Positions 43,765-53,482 of a DNA stretch of 64,000 nt are shown here, in pieces. The stretch comes from Granulicella arctica. GTDB lineage: Bacteria; Acidobacteriota; Terriglobia; Terriglobales; Acidobacteriaceae. The notes beneath the pieces were generated by a model. It was not told the origin of the DNA. It did not search any database and saw only the letters and a program-made list of their open reading frames with translations. Numbering within the stretch: the stretch's first letter is position 1; every line of letters begins with the position of its first letter. Made by a program: the position numbers and the translations under genes. The stretch covers positions 4,154,001-4,218,000 of the forward strand of contig NZ_JAGTUT010000001.1 in assembly GCF_025685605.1 (NCBI RefSeq), in the 5' to 3' direction.

Positions 43765-46700
43765 GTGACTTTTTCTCGAAACATTGCTCGCGCCCTAGCC
43801 ATTGCTGCTTTTGCTATTAGCCCTGCCGCGCCTTACGTCTTCGCACAGGCGCCTTCCGACGTAACTAGGCAACCGACCCTTTATGTGGTCCCTTACGCCC
43901 ATTTAGATACTCAATGGCGTTGGGAGTTTCCTCAGGTCATTAGCGAGTACCTGCTCAAGACCATGCGCGTCAACTTCGACTACATGGATAAATATCCACA
44001 TTACGTCTTCAACTGGTCAGGCTCTAACCGTTACCGCTTGATGAAAGAATATTATCCCGCAGATTTTGCCCGCCTTAAAGGTTATGTCGCAAGAGGCCAG
44101 TGGTTTCCAGCCGGATCTTCGGTGGAAGAAGGAGACGTCAACCTACCCAGCGCAGAGTCGATTTTTCGGCAGATTCTTTACGGCAATACCTATTTCCGCG
44201 GCGAGTTTGGTAAGGCAAGCGCCGAGTACATGTTGCCGGACTGCTTTGGATTTCCAGCATCGCTGCCAACGATCCTCGCTGCTTCCGGCATTAAGGGATT
44301 CTCGACACAGAAGTTGAGCTCGGGCTGGCAGCCGGCCCCCAGAATTGGCGGACCGAACTCTCCAGAGAAGACGCCGGAAGGCATTCCTTTCAATGTTGGG
44401 GTTTGGACCGGACCTGACGGCGAGACGGTTCTCGCCGCGCTGAATCCGGGAGGGTATGGCAGTCAGATTCACTCTGACCTGAGTAAGCCTCCCGTGGCGG
44501 GTTCTATCGCACAAACGAGGAATGAGCCCGAGATCGACTGGCCCTCGCGCATCAACATCGATGGCAAACTTACCGGAGTTTTCGCCGATTATCACTATAT
44601 CGGTACCGGGGATATCGGCGGAGCGACGAACGAAGAGTCCGCGAAGCTGTTGGAAGCTATTGTTACCGGCGGCGAAGCTATCATTCCCACATCTCTGGTG
44701 CGCACGCCTGCTGGCGCGGCGGGAGAGATCGTCACAACCGGAACTCCTGTTCGCATGGGTGACGGACCAGTGAAGGTCCTATCCGCGACCGCCGAGCAGA
44801 TGTTTTTGGACATTAAGCCCGAGATGCAGTCGAAGATGCCTACCTACCATGGCGATCTGGAGCTTATCAATCACTCGGCAGGCTCGCTGACCTCGCAGGC
44901 GTATCACAAGCGTTGGAACCGCAAGAATGAATTGCTTGCAGACGCGGCCGAGAAGGCCTCCGTCGCCGCATCCTGGATAGGCGGACGGCCTTACCCGCAG
45001 CAACAGATGGACAACGCGTGGACTCTCGTCATGGCCGGACAGTTCCATGACACGGGCGCTGGCACGGCTACCCCACGGGCGTATGAGTTTGCCCAAAACG
45101 ATGACATTATTGCGTCGAACCAATTTGCTGATGTCCTGACCACCGCAACACAGTCGATAGCTTCCTCGCTCGATACACAGGTGAAGGGAACCCCTGTCCT
45201 GGTTTGCAACCCACTTAACATCGCGCGCGAAGACATGGTTTCAGCCACCGTTCCCGGTATGATCGCCAAGGAAGTAGAAGTATTTGGTCCAGATGGCAGG
45301 CAAACCGCGGCCCAAGTCGAAAATGGCAAGGTGGTATTCCTCGCTAAAGTGCCCTCTGTCGGGTATGCCGTCTACGACATCCGTGAAGGCAAGAAGTCAG
45401 AGAAGTCAGAAGAACTGAAAGTTACTGAGTCCAGCCTTGAGAACGCCCGCTATAAGGTAGCGCTGGATCCAGCCGGAGACGTCAGCAGCGTCTTCGACAA
45501 GTCGATCAACAAAGAACTTCTGGCGAGCCCTATTCGCCTCGCCATCAACAACGACGCACCGAAGGAATGGCCGGCATGGAACATGGATTTCAACCAAGAG
45601 CAGGCCGCTCCCCGTGCGTTCATCGGTGGTCCGGTTAAGGCTCGCATCGTCGAGAACGGTCCGGCTCGTGTAGCCATCGAGGTCACGCGCCAAGGCGAGG
45701 GATCGAAATTTGTCCAGACGGTTCGCCTGTCCGCCGGCGACGCTGGCAATCGGGTCGAGTTCGGCGAATCGATCGACTGGCGTTCACTCTCAGCCAATGT
45801 CAAGGCGGTCTTTCCACTCGCCTCCGCCAACAGATTGGCTACCTATAACTGGGAAGTCGGTACGATCCAACGCCCGGTGGCCTTTGATCGTCAATTTGAG
45901 GTGGCGTCGCATCACTGGATCGATCAGACAGACGAGTCCGGAAGCTATGGTGCTACCATCCTCACCGATGTCAAGAACGGCTCTGACAAACGCGATGACA
46001 GCACCATCCGCCTTACCCTCCTTCGCTCGCCCGGCGGCGCGTCCGAGATGAAGGGTGCCTACACCGACGAACTAAACCAGGACTGGGGCCACCACGAGAT
46101 TCTATTTGGGCTGGCAGGTCATGCAGGTGATTGGCGCCAGGCTCATACCGACTGGCAAGCGTATCGTCTCAGCACCCCACTCATCGCCTTTAACACGGAG
46201 AAGCATACCGGGAGGCTCGGTCACACTTTCTCACTCTTGACCGTGGACAGCCCAAGTGTTCGTGTACTCGCACTCAAGAAAGCAGAACTTAGCGACGAGA
46301 TCATCGTGCGCCTTGTTGAGCTCAATGGTGCGGCAGCTAACAGGGTCAAGGTTAAGTTTGCCGGTCCGATTATCGCAGCACGTGAGGTCAACGGACAGGA
46401 ACTTCCTCTCGGAGGGGCGAACGTTGTCGACGGCGCGCTCGAGACCTCATTCAAGCCTTATCAGCCGCGCACCTTCGCCCTTAAGCTCGGAACACCCGCC
46501 GTGCTTCAGGCCCTCATCATTTCGCAGCCAATCGCACTGAAGTATGACCTTGCTGTTGCTAGTAATGACGACACTAAGTCGATTGGCGGCTTCAACGAGC
46601 AAGGTGATGCTCTCCCCGCCGAGATGCTTCCTACAGACCTCAAGATCGACGGCGTTGGCTTCACCCTCGCGCCCGCCGCCACCGGCAAGCCCAATGCGGT

Positions 46701-47319
46701 CATCGCCAAGGGGCAGTCTATCGAGTTGCCGAAGGGTAAGTTTAACAAGGTCTACGTCCTTGCTGCCTCGGAGAACGGTGACCAGCAAGCCAGCTTCAAG
46801 GTCGGCAAAGTTCCGGTGAACCTCACCGTAGAGGACTGGGGCGGCTTCATTGGGCAATGGGACACTCGGCTCTGGAAGTCCAAGCCTGAAATTGTCACGG
46901 AAAGTGGTCGTCGCGGAACACCAACACGGCAGGTTGCCTTACGCAAAGACTTTGCTGTATCAGCCAGCCACCAGGATTGGGATCTTAGAAACTCGGGCTC
47001 GCCCGACTGGTCTCCGAAATACCCGGAAGATTACCTTGGTCTTCGTCCCGGTTACGTTAAGCCGGCTATCCTGGCCTGGTACGTCTCACATCACCATACC
47101 GCATCTGGCCTTAATGAGCCTTACCAATACAGCTACCTCTTTGCCTATGGCCTCGACCTGCCCGCTGGCGCAAAAACGATCACGCTCCCTGAAAATTCAA
47201 ATATCCGCATACTGAGCATTTCCGTCGCTCTGGAGGAGCCACGCGTGATTCCCGCTCAACCTCTCTTCGATACCCTTGGTATGACGAAGAGCGACAAGAT
47301 TGAAGCTCCCAGGCAGTAA
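43765..47319 (+). CDS. GH38 alpha-mannosidase
   Basis: A 1184-residue secreted protein (signal to about YVFAQ). The GH38 zinc site and catalytic residues are visible: AHLDTQWRW (His46, Asp48), the nucleophile Asp159 in MLPDCFGFP, and the late His in GQFHDTGAG. The long C-terminal half has the beta-sandwich domains of the family. GH38 enzymes remove alpha-mannose from N-glycans and mannans with retention. It starts at GTG 43765 (GAGGTG upstream); the 293 bases before it, after the GH59 gene, hold no gene I can support. Confidence 0.9.
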   Translation: MTFSRNIARALAIAAFAISPAAPYVFAQAPSDVTRQPTLYVVPYAHLDTQWRWEFPQVISEYLLKTMRVNFDYMDKYPHYVFNWSGSNRYRLMKEYYPADFARLKGYVARGQWFPAGSSVEEGDVNLPSAESIFRQILYGNTYFRGEFGKASAEYMLPDCFGFPASLPTILAASGIKGFSTQKLSSGWQPAPRIGGPNSPEKTPEGIPFNVGVWTGPDGETVLAALNPGGYGSQIHSDLSKPPVAGSIAQTRNEPEIDWPSRINIDGKLTGVFADYHYIGTGDIGGATNEESAKLLEAIVTGGEAIIPTSLVRTPAGAAGEIVTTGTPVRMGDGPVKVLSATAEQMFLDIKPEMQSKMPTYHGDLELINHSAGSLTSQAYHKRWNRKNELLADAAEKASVAASWIGGRPYPQQQMDNAWTLVMAGQFHDTGAGTATPRAYEFAQNDDIIASNQFADVLTTATQSIASSLDTQVKGTPVLVCNPLNIAREDMVSATVPGMIAKEVEVFGPDGRQTAAQVENGKVVFLAKVPSVGYAVYDIREGKKSEKSEELKVTESSLENARYKVALDPAGDVSSVFDKSINKELLASPIRLAINNDAPKEWPAWNMDFNQEQAAPRAFIGGPVKARIVENGPARVAIEVTRQGEGSKFVQTVRLSAGDAGNRVEFGESIDWRSLSANVKAVFPLASANRLATYNWEVGTIQRPVAFDRQFEVASHHWIDQTDESGSYGATILTDVKNGSDKRDDSTIRLTLLRSPGGASEMKGAYTDELNQDWGHHEILFGLAGHAGDWRQAHTDWQAYRLSTPLIAFNTEKHTGRLGHTFSLLTVDSPSVRVLALKKAELSDEIIVRLVELNGAAANRVKVKFAGPIIAAREVNGQELPLGGANVVDGALETSFKPYQPRTFALKLGTPAVLQALIISQPIALKYDLAVASNDDTKSIGGFNEQGDALPAEMLPTDLKIDGVGFTLAPAATGKPNAVIAKGQSIELPKGKFNKVYVLAASENGDQQASFKVGKVPVNLTVEDWGGFIGQWDTRLWKSKPEIVTESGRRGTPTRQVALRKDFAVSASHQDWDLRNSGSPDWSPKYPEDYLGLRPGYVKPAILAWYVSHHHTASGLNEPYQYSYLFAYGLDLPAGAKTITLPENSNIRILSISVALEEPRVIPAQPLFDTLGMTKSDKIEAPRQ

Positions 47320-47433
47320 GCGATTAGACCCTTCTACTAACGCTGTCACGCGACCCGCACAACGAGGAAAGCGGCTCGATCAGCATTGGTAACGAACGCC
47401 GTACCTTGGACCACGTACGAGGGGATTCCAGAT

Positions 47434-50058
47434 ATGAGCAAGCAGTTCACACGCCGCGGCATCATGAAGACCGGCATCGCCGCCTCTGCCGCCTTGATAA
47501 GCTCGAATGCTGTCGCATTCGAGATGCCCACGTCCGGCAACGAACCCTTTGAGGTTGACAGTGTCTGGCTGCCTGCTGCCGATGGCACGGATGCTTCGCA
47601 CTCACCCCGCCAGCGCTTGCTCCTGGACTTTGGCTGGCGCTTTCACCTGGGCGATGCCAACGACGCCATGAAGGACTTCCGGTACGGCGCGCCGACCCGT
47701 GAAGGCACCTTTGCCAAGGCTGGGCAGAACTGGCTGCACAACGCCAAGGAGGGGCCGCTGCAGCACAGCTTCGATGACAGCGCCTGGCGATTGATCGACC
47801 TGCCGCATGACTGGGCGGTGGAGCTGCCCTTTGAGCCGATCGAAGGTCCGGAAGGATCCGTCCACGCGGCACATGGCGGTAAGGCGCTTGGTCGTGAATA
47901 TCCCACCACCAGCATTGGCTGGTACCAGCGCACCTTCGACATACCAGCCTCCGATGAAGGTCTGCGCATCTCCATCGAGTTCGACGGCGTGTTCCGCGAT
48001 TCCACGGTGCTGTTCAACGGCTTCTACATCGGACGGAACCTCAGCGGCTACGCGCCCTTCAGCTTCGATGTGACCGATTACGTCAAGTACGGCGGCAGCA
48101 ACGTCATCACCGTCCGCGCAGACGCCACGCTGAACGAAGGCTGGTACTACGAGGGCGCCGGGATCTACCGGCACACATGGCTGGTGAAGACGCATCCCCT
48201 TCACGTGGCGCAGTGGGGCACCTGCGTGCGCAGCGAGGTCCGAGCCAAAGGCGCACGTGTCTCGGTCGAGACGGAGCTGCTCAACGAAAGCGATACGGCG
48301 GCTCGCGGCCGTCTGACCTCGAAGATATTTGGACCGGATGGCGCCCTTGTAGCGACTGTGCCGGCCCGGCCATTTGAGATTCCAGCCTGGGGCACGATAA
48401 CGATCACAAGCCAGGTGCTTCTGGCGGAGGCTAAATTGTGGTCTGTGGAAGAGCCGCACCTGTACAAAGTGACCACGCAGGTGGAGAGCGGCGGTCGCAT
48501 CGCGGACGAACATGGCACGACCTTTGGCATCCGGTCCATCCGCTTTGACCCGGACAAGGGCTTCTTCCTGAACGGCAAGAGCGTCAAGATCAAGGGCACA
48601 TGCAGCCATCAGGACCACGCTGGTGTCGGCATTGGCGTGCCGGACCGCATGCACTATGACCGGGTCGCACTGTTGCGGCAGATGGGATCGAACGGCTGGC
48701 GCACCGCGCACAACCCCGTGGCGGCAGAGGTTCTCGACGCGTGCGATCAACTGGGCATGATGGTGATGGCGGAGACGCGCATCATGGCATCCACGCCCGA
48801 AGGCCTCAGCGAACTGGAGCGCATGGTCAAGCGCGACCGCAACCATCCCAGCATCGTCATCTGGTCTCTTGCCAACGAGGAGTACTTCTATCAGGGAACT
48901 CCCACGGGCGCGCGCATCATCGCATCCATGAAGCGCGCCACAAAGAAACTCGATCCCACACGGCCAGTGACAGGAGCCATGAATGGCAGTTGGGGGAGGG
49001 GCATGTCCAATGTTGTAGACGTGCAAGGCTTCAACTATTTCAACGGCGGCATCCCCGACGAGAAGCGGCCTACTGGCCGCGCGGAAACCGCGGATATTGA
49101 CGACTTCCACGCCAAGTTTCCGAGGCTGCCAACCATCGGCACGGAGATGGCGAACGGCAAGAGTGTACGCGGCATCTACGAGACGGACCCGAAACGCGGC
49201 TATGTGGCCGCCTACAAGCCCGGCTGCGCGGACTGCAAGACTCCCGCTGAAACGTGGTGGACAATCTTCGACGAGAGGCCGTTCCTGGCGGGCGGCTTCA
49301 CCTGGGCCGGCTTCGACTACCGCGGTGAACCGACACCGTACGATCACGTCGCCACCGGCTCTCAATCCGGCATCCTGGACATATGCGGTTTCCCGAAAGA
49401 CATCTACTTCTACTACAAATCATGGTGGGGCCAGGAGCCAGTGCTGCACCTCTTTCCGCACTGGAACTGGCAGGGCAAGGAGGGGCAGGCGATCGATGTA
49501 CGCAGTTACTCGAACCTTGATAGCGTGGAGCTCTTCGTGAATGGCGTCAGCGGGGGCGTGCAGTCGCCAAAGCGCAACTCGCACCTGTACTGGAGCGTCG
49601 TCTATGCGCCGGGGGTGATTGAAGCGCGTGGCATGAAGCAGGGGAAAGTTGTCCTGACCGTACGGCGCGAGACGACTGGCGCGCCGGCGCAACTGGCGCT
49701 GCTGCCAAACCGGACTTCCTTCCAGGCCAACGGAGAGGACGTGGTCTCCATTGCGGTAGAGGTCCGCGACGCGCAGGGCCGCCTGGTTCCAACGGACTTC
49801 AGCAAGGTCCACTTCTCTCTCTCAGGAGCGGGCAGGATCATCGGCGTGGGCAATGGCGATCCCAGTTCTCGCGAGACAGACCGTCCCACGTCCGCGCATT
49901 CAGCGGAGAGAAGCGCGTTCAGCGGACAATGCATGGTCTTTGTACAGTCAGTGAAGCAGGCAGGCGCGGTGGAACTGCAGGTCTCAAGTGAAGGTCTGGC
50001 AAGCGCAGTTGCGACACTTCACAGCACGGCTGATGTAGCCCGGCCGGCCGTTGCATAG
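47434..50058 (+). CDS. GH2 beta-galactosidase with DUF4982 and Ig-like domains, Tat-exported
   Basis: An 874-residue protein with a twin-arginine signal (FTRRGIMKTGIAASAALIS). GH2 sugar-binding and sandwich domains span about 40-320. A TIM barrel follows with acid/base Glu482 (WSLANEE) and nucleophile Glu571 (IGTEMANG). Next come DUF4982 (about 640-700, SVELFVNGVSGG) and an invasin/Ig-like domain (VEVRDAQGRLVPTDFSKVHF). This order is usual for GH2 beta-galactosidases of polysaccharide loci. From about here the coding DNA looks richer in G+C than upstream. ATG 47434 is chosen as the start of the signal. Confidence 0.87.
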   Translation: MSKQFTRRGIMKTGIAASAALISSNAVAFEMPTSGNEPFEVDSVWLPAADGTDASHSPRQRLLLDFGWRFHLGDANDAMKDFRYGAPTREGTFAKAGQNWLHNAKEGPLQHSFDDSAWRLIDLPHDWAVELPFEPIEGPEGSVHAAHGGKALGREYPTTSIGWYQRTFDIPASDEGLRISIEFDGVFRDSTVLFNGFYIGRNLSGYAPFSFDVTDYVKYGGSNVITVRADATLNEGWYYEGAGIYRHTWLVKTHPLHVAQWGTCVRSEVRAKGARVSVETELLNESDTAARGRLTSKIFGPDGALVATVPARPFEIPAWGTITITSQVLLAEAKLWSVEEPHLYKVTTQVESGGRIADEHGTTFGIRSIRFDPDKGFFLNGKSVKIKGTCSHQDHAGVGIGVPDRMHYDRVALLRQMGSNGWRTAHNPVAAEVLDACDQLGMMVMAETRIMASTPEGLSELERMVKRDRNHPSIVIWSLANEEYFYQGTPTGARIIASMKRATKKLDPTRPVTGAMNGSWGRGMSNVVDVQGFNYFNGGIPDEKRPTGRAETADIDDFHAKFPRLPTIGTEMANGKSVRGIYETDPKRGYVAAYKPGCADCKTPAETWWTIFDERPFLAGGFTWAGFDYRGEPTPYDHVATGSQSGILDICGFPKDIYFYYKSWWGQEPVLHLFPHWNWQGKEGQAIDVRSYSNLDSVELFVNGVSGGVQSPKRNSHLYWSVVYAPGVIEARGMKQGKVVLTVRRETTGAPAQLALLPNRTSFQANGEDVVSIAVEVRDAQGRLVPTDFSKVHFSLSGAGRIIGVGNGDPSSRETDRPTSAHSAERSAFSGQCMVFVQSVKQAGAVELQVSSEGLASAVATLHSTADVARPAVA

Positions 50059-50169
50059 GAATGGGCTCGTACAGGCTTGCAGCATTCTGGCTGGAGCCTG
50101 AAGCGAAGTAAGCTGACACTGCACGTGATTCGTCGGCGATGTTGCTCTGAGTGGCACGGAGGAAACACC

Positions 50170-52311
50170 TTGAAGACACCGAAGCTCCTGATCCTGATTC
50201 CGCTTCTCCTCTCCAGCGCATTGCGCATGGAAGCACAGAAGCGGCCGGTGGAGTACGTCAACACGTTCCTGGGGACGGCTCCGCTGACCGATCCTGCGGA
50301 CATCGGGTTCAAGCCGCCATGGCGTGTGTGGGCCGGCCTTGTCTTTCCTGGAGCGTCTGTACCCAACGCGATGGTTCAGCTCAGTCCCATTACCAAGTTC
50401 GGCAGCGGCGCCGGTTACGAGTACGAGAACAACGTGATCTATGCCTTTGCGCACACCAACAAGGGGCATTGGAACCTGTGCAACATTCCCATGCTGCCGG
50501 TCAGTGGTGACGTCAATCCGGAGGACTTCGGTTCGCCCTTCAGTCACGCGAAAGAATCTGCGCATCCCGGCTACTATCAGGTGTATCTGGACCGTTACGG
50601 GATCAACGCCGAGCTCACCTCTACGCTCAGGACCGGGTATCACCGCTACACCTACAAAGACAATGCTCAGCCCAAGAAGCTGATCGTGAATCTTGCCCGC
50701 TCCAACGAACGCATCCGGGACTGGAAGATCGAGCAGGATGGAGACAACGCGTTCAAGGGTTTTCAGGTTGCGAGCGAGAAGATCTACTTCTATGCCGTAT
50801 CGAACTACACGATCAAACAAATCGAAATGCTGAAGGGCGAGAAGGCACAACTGCCCGTCCTTGACTTCGCCAGCGGCAGCGGGCCGGTGGAGATCAGGAT
50901 CGGCCTTTCGTTCGTGAGTACGGACAACGCAAAAGAAAACCTCCAGAAGGAACTTGGGAATAAGAGCTTCGACACCGTCAAGGCAGAAGCGTCTGCATCC
51001 TGGCAGGCGCTCCTGTCGAAGATACAAGTCTCCGGCGGCACGGAACGTCAGAAGGAACTCTTCTACTCTTGTCTGTACCGGTCGTTCCTTTGGCCCGCCC
51101 TGCGGAGCGATGTGAATGGCGAGCACATCGACGAGAAGGGCGCCGTGGTGAAGGCGAACTTCCAGTACTACACTCTGCCATCCCTCTGGGACGACTACCG
51201 GAACAAGCTAGTCCTGCTGGGCATGATCTCTCCGGAGGTCACTGTCGACGTCATCCGCTCACTGGTGGAACGTGGTGAAAAGACCGGGTTCATTCCAACG
51301 TTCTTCCACGGCGATCACGCCGCGCCTTTCATTGCAGGCTCCTATCTGCGTGGGCTGCGAGGCTATGACGTCCGCAGCGCCTATAACCTTTTGCTGCGCA
51401 ACGCCACCGTGGAGGGCGGCACGCGCCCGTACATCGGCGAGTACATGGAGAAGGGGTTCATCTCCGATCCGGACGTAGCCAATCCCGTAGTCGAGACCAA
51501 GGGCAAAGCGGGTGTCACCAAGACGCTGGAATATTCTTACGACGATTATTCCGTGGCCTTGCTCGCGAAGGAGCTGAACGACCAGCCCAACTACGACATG
51601 CTGATGAAGCGGTCACAGAACTACAAGCACATGTTTGATCCGTCCACCGGTCTGATGCGGGGGCGCCTGGACAACGGCGAGTGGATCAAGAACTTCAACC
51701 CGCAGTACCCTTACTACGAGTACATGTACCGCGAAGCCAACGCGTGGGAATCATCCTTCTTCGCGCCGCATGACACGGACGGTCTGATCGGCCTATATAA
51801 AAGCAAGGCCGACTTCGAACAACATCTCGACTCCTTGTTCACCATCCCCTGGAATCCCAATTACATCGCGGAGAACATCAATTCGTTCATCGGGCAATAC
51901 TGCCAGGGAAACCAGCCCGACCATAGCTTCCCCTTCCTGTACTACTTCGTAGGCAAGCCGGAGAAGTCGCAGGCCATCCTGAACACCATCATGAGCCGCT
52001 TCTATGGCATGGGCGAGCAGGGGCTTGCACTGTCTGGCATGGATGATGCCGGAGAGATGTCGTCGTGGTACGTGTTTACCGCAATCGGCTTGTACCCGTA
52101 CTCTCCCGCCGATCCCAGGTACATTGTTTCCGTGCCCCTGTTTCAGAAAACCACGTTCCGTCTGAACGAAGGAAAGACACTCACGATCGTGAAGAAGAAC
52201 GCAGGCGAACGGATCACCGGCATCACGGTCGGCGGCAAGAAGGTAAACGGCTACTTCGTCGAAGACAGCGATCTTGAGGCCGGCAAGGAACTCGTCATCG
52301 CAACGCAGTAG
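50170..52311 (+). CDS. GH92 alpha-mannosidase
   Basis: A 713-residue secreted protein. TTG 50170 is chosen as start because GGAGG stands eight bases before it and the signal peptide (KTPKLLILIPLLLSSALRM) begins directly; no ATG is well placed. Family features: YVNTFLGTAP, GAGYEYENNVIYAFAHTNKG, LPSLWDDYRNK, GNQPDHSFPFLYYF and GMDDAGEMSSWYVFTAIGLYPY, with the acidic residues that bind calcium and activate water. GH92 enzymes are inverting, calcium-dependent exo-alpha-mannosidases, mainly alpha-1,2 and 1,3. Together with GH38 it points to an alpha-mannose-containing substrate. Confidence 0.9.
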   Translation: MKTPKLLILIPLLLSSALRMEAQKRPVEYVNTFLGTAPLTDPADIGFKPPWRVWAGLVFPGASVPNAMVQLSPITKFGSGAGYEYENNVIYAFAHTNKGHWNLCNIPMLPVSGDVNPEDFGSPFSHAKESAHPGYYQVYLDRYGINAELTSTLRTGYHRYTYKDNAQPKKLIVNLARSNERIRDWKIEQDGDNAFKGFQVASEKIYFYAVSNYTIKQIEMLKGEKAQLPVLDFASGSGPVEIRIGLSFVSTDNAKENLQKELGNKSFDTVKAEASASWQALLSKIQVSGGTERQKELFYSCLYRSFLWPALRSDVNGEHIDEKGAVVKANFQYYTLPSLWDDYRNKLVLLGMISPEVTVDVIRSLVERGEKTGFIPTFFHGDHAAPFIAGSYLRGLRGYDVRSAYNLLLRNATVEGGTRPYIGEYMEKGFISDPDVANPVVETKGKAGVTKTLEYSYDDYSVALLAKELNDQPNYDMLMKRSQNYKHMFDPSTGLMRGRLDNGEWIKNFNPQYPYYEYMYREANAWESSFFAPHDTDGLIGLYKSKADFEQHLDSLFTIPWNPNYIAENINSFIGQYCQGNQPDHSFPFLYYFVGKPEKSQAILNTIMSRFYGMGEQGLALSGMDDAGEMSSWYVFTAIGLYPYSPADPRYIVSVPLFQKTTFRLNEGKTLTIVKKNAGERITGITVGGKKVNGYFVEDSDLEAGKELVIATQ

Positions 52312-52355
52312 CAAAACAGTGAACTGGACAAGGTAAAACAGCAATGGGAGATGGG

Positions 52356-53465
52356 ATGATGACGAATCGAGTTCGCAGTTGGATGGGTGTTGGCGCGCTG
52401 CTGGGAAGCACGCTCCTTGCGCAGGCGCAGAGCCTGCCCCGGAGCACACCGGAGGCTGAGGGCATTCCATCAAGCGCCATCCTGGAGTTTGTGCAGGCTG
52501 CGGACAAGAACGTAGATACCTTTGACAGCTTCATGGTCCTGCGGCACGGCAAGGTTATTGCTGAGGGCTGGTGGAAGCCGAACTCCGCCGAAGCTCCTCA
52601 CATCCTGAATTCCGTCAGCAAAAGCTTCACGTCCACAGCGGTTGGACTCGCCATCCATGATCACAAGCTGAAGCTGGATGATCGGGTGCTGAAGTTCTTC
52701 CCAGCAGATGCTCCGCCGGATCCTTCGGCGAACCTGCATGCCATGACGGTGCGTGACCTGCTCACCATGTCCGGCGGCCACGAGGTGGAGCCAACGCGTG
52801 ACGGCGGACCATCGGTAAAGCAGTTCCTTGCACAGCCTGTCGTGTTTCAACCCGGTACCCACTTCCTGTACAACACCATGGGCACCTACGTGCTCTCCTC
52901 CATCGTCACCAAGGTCACGGGACAGACGGCGCTTGAGTATCTCAAGCCGCGTCTCTTCGGTCCGCTGGGCATCGAATCTCCCCGCTGGGATGCCAGCCCG
53001 GAGGGTAACTCCCTGGGCGGCTACGGCCTGTATCTTCGCACGGAGGACATCGCCAAGCTGGGGCAGCTCTACCTGCAGAAGGGCAAGTGGAACGGCAAGC
53101 AGTTAGTTCCGCGTAGATGGGTCGAGCAAGCCACGTCCAAACAGATCGACAACGCGAAGGAAAGCCACTCGAAGATCGGCCCTGACTGGATAGAAGGGTA
53201 CGGCTTCCAGTTCTGGCGCTGCCGCCACAATGCCTACCGCGCAGACGGAGCCGGCGGACAATTCATTGTCGTTATGCCAGATCAGGAGGCAGTTGTTGCT
53301 ATCACTGCGGATACCGGCAACATGCAGGGAGAACTGAACGCCATCTGGGATCACCTTCTGCCCGCTTTTCAGGCCGCGCCAATTGCTGCAGATGCTGCAG
53401 ATCAAGCGGAGCTGAAGGCTACGATAGCAAAGCTCGTCGCCCATCCAATGAAGAAGGATCACTGA
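52356..53465 (+). CDS. exported serine hydrolase, class C beta-lactamase fold
   Basis: A 369-residue protein with a signal peptide (to about LAQAQS). The SxxK motif is Ser86-Val-Ser-Lys (ILNSVSKSF), the Tyr motif YNT lies in FLYNTMGTYVL, and GAGGQF replaces the usual KTG-type motif. Such proteins in glycan loci are usually esterases or peptidases rather than true beta-lactamases; an esterase removing acyl groups from the glycan is possible. Start codons at 52356 and 52359 both follow GGGAG. It stands 44 bases after the GH92 gene and 17 before the next GH2 gene. Confidence 0.83.
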   Translation: MMTNRVRSWMGVGALLGSTLLAQAQSLPRSTPEAEGIPSSAILEFVQAADKNVDTFDSFMVLRHGKVIAEGWWKPNSAEAPHILNSVSKSFTSTAVGLAIHDHKLKLDDRVLKFFPADAPPDPSANLHAMTVRDLLTMSGGHEVEPTRDGGPSVKQFLAQPVVFQPGTHFLYNTMGTYVLSSIVTKVTGQTALEYLKPRLFGPLGIESPRWDASPEGNSLGGYGLYLRTEDIAKLGQLYLQKGKWNGKQLVPRRWVEQATSKQIDNAKESHSKIGPDWIEGYGFQFWRCRHNAYRADGAGGQFIVVMPDQEAVVAITADTGNMQGELNAIWDHLLPAFQAAPIAADAADQAELKATIAKLVAHPMKKDH

Positions 53466-53482
53466 AGGCAGACGCGTTGTTC

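Noticed and set aside
47602..49365. A 587-codon open frame antisense to the GH2 gene
   Set aside because: It is a shadow of G+C-rich codon use in a well-supported GH2 gene; its translation shows no family pattern.
50077..50169. A longer N-terminus for the GH92 protein
   Set aside because: No ribosome binding site; the GGAGG and signal peptide favour TTG 50170.
49984..51126. A 380-codon open frame antisense to the GH92 gene
   Set aside because: It overlaps conserved GH92 motifs on the other strand and has no recognisable content.
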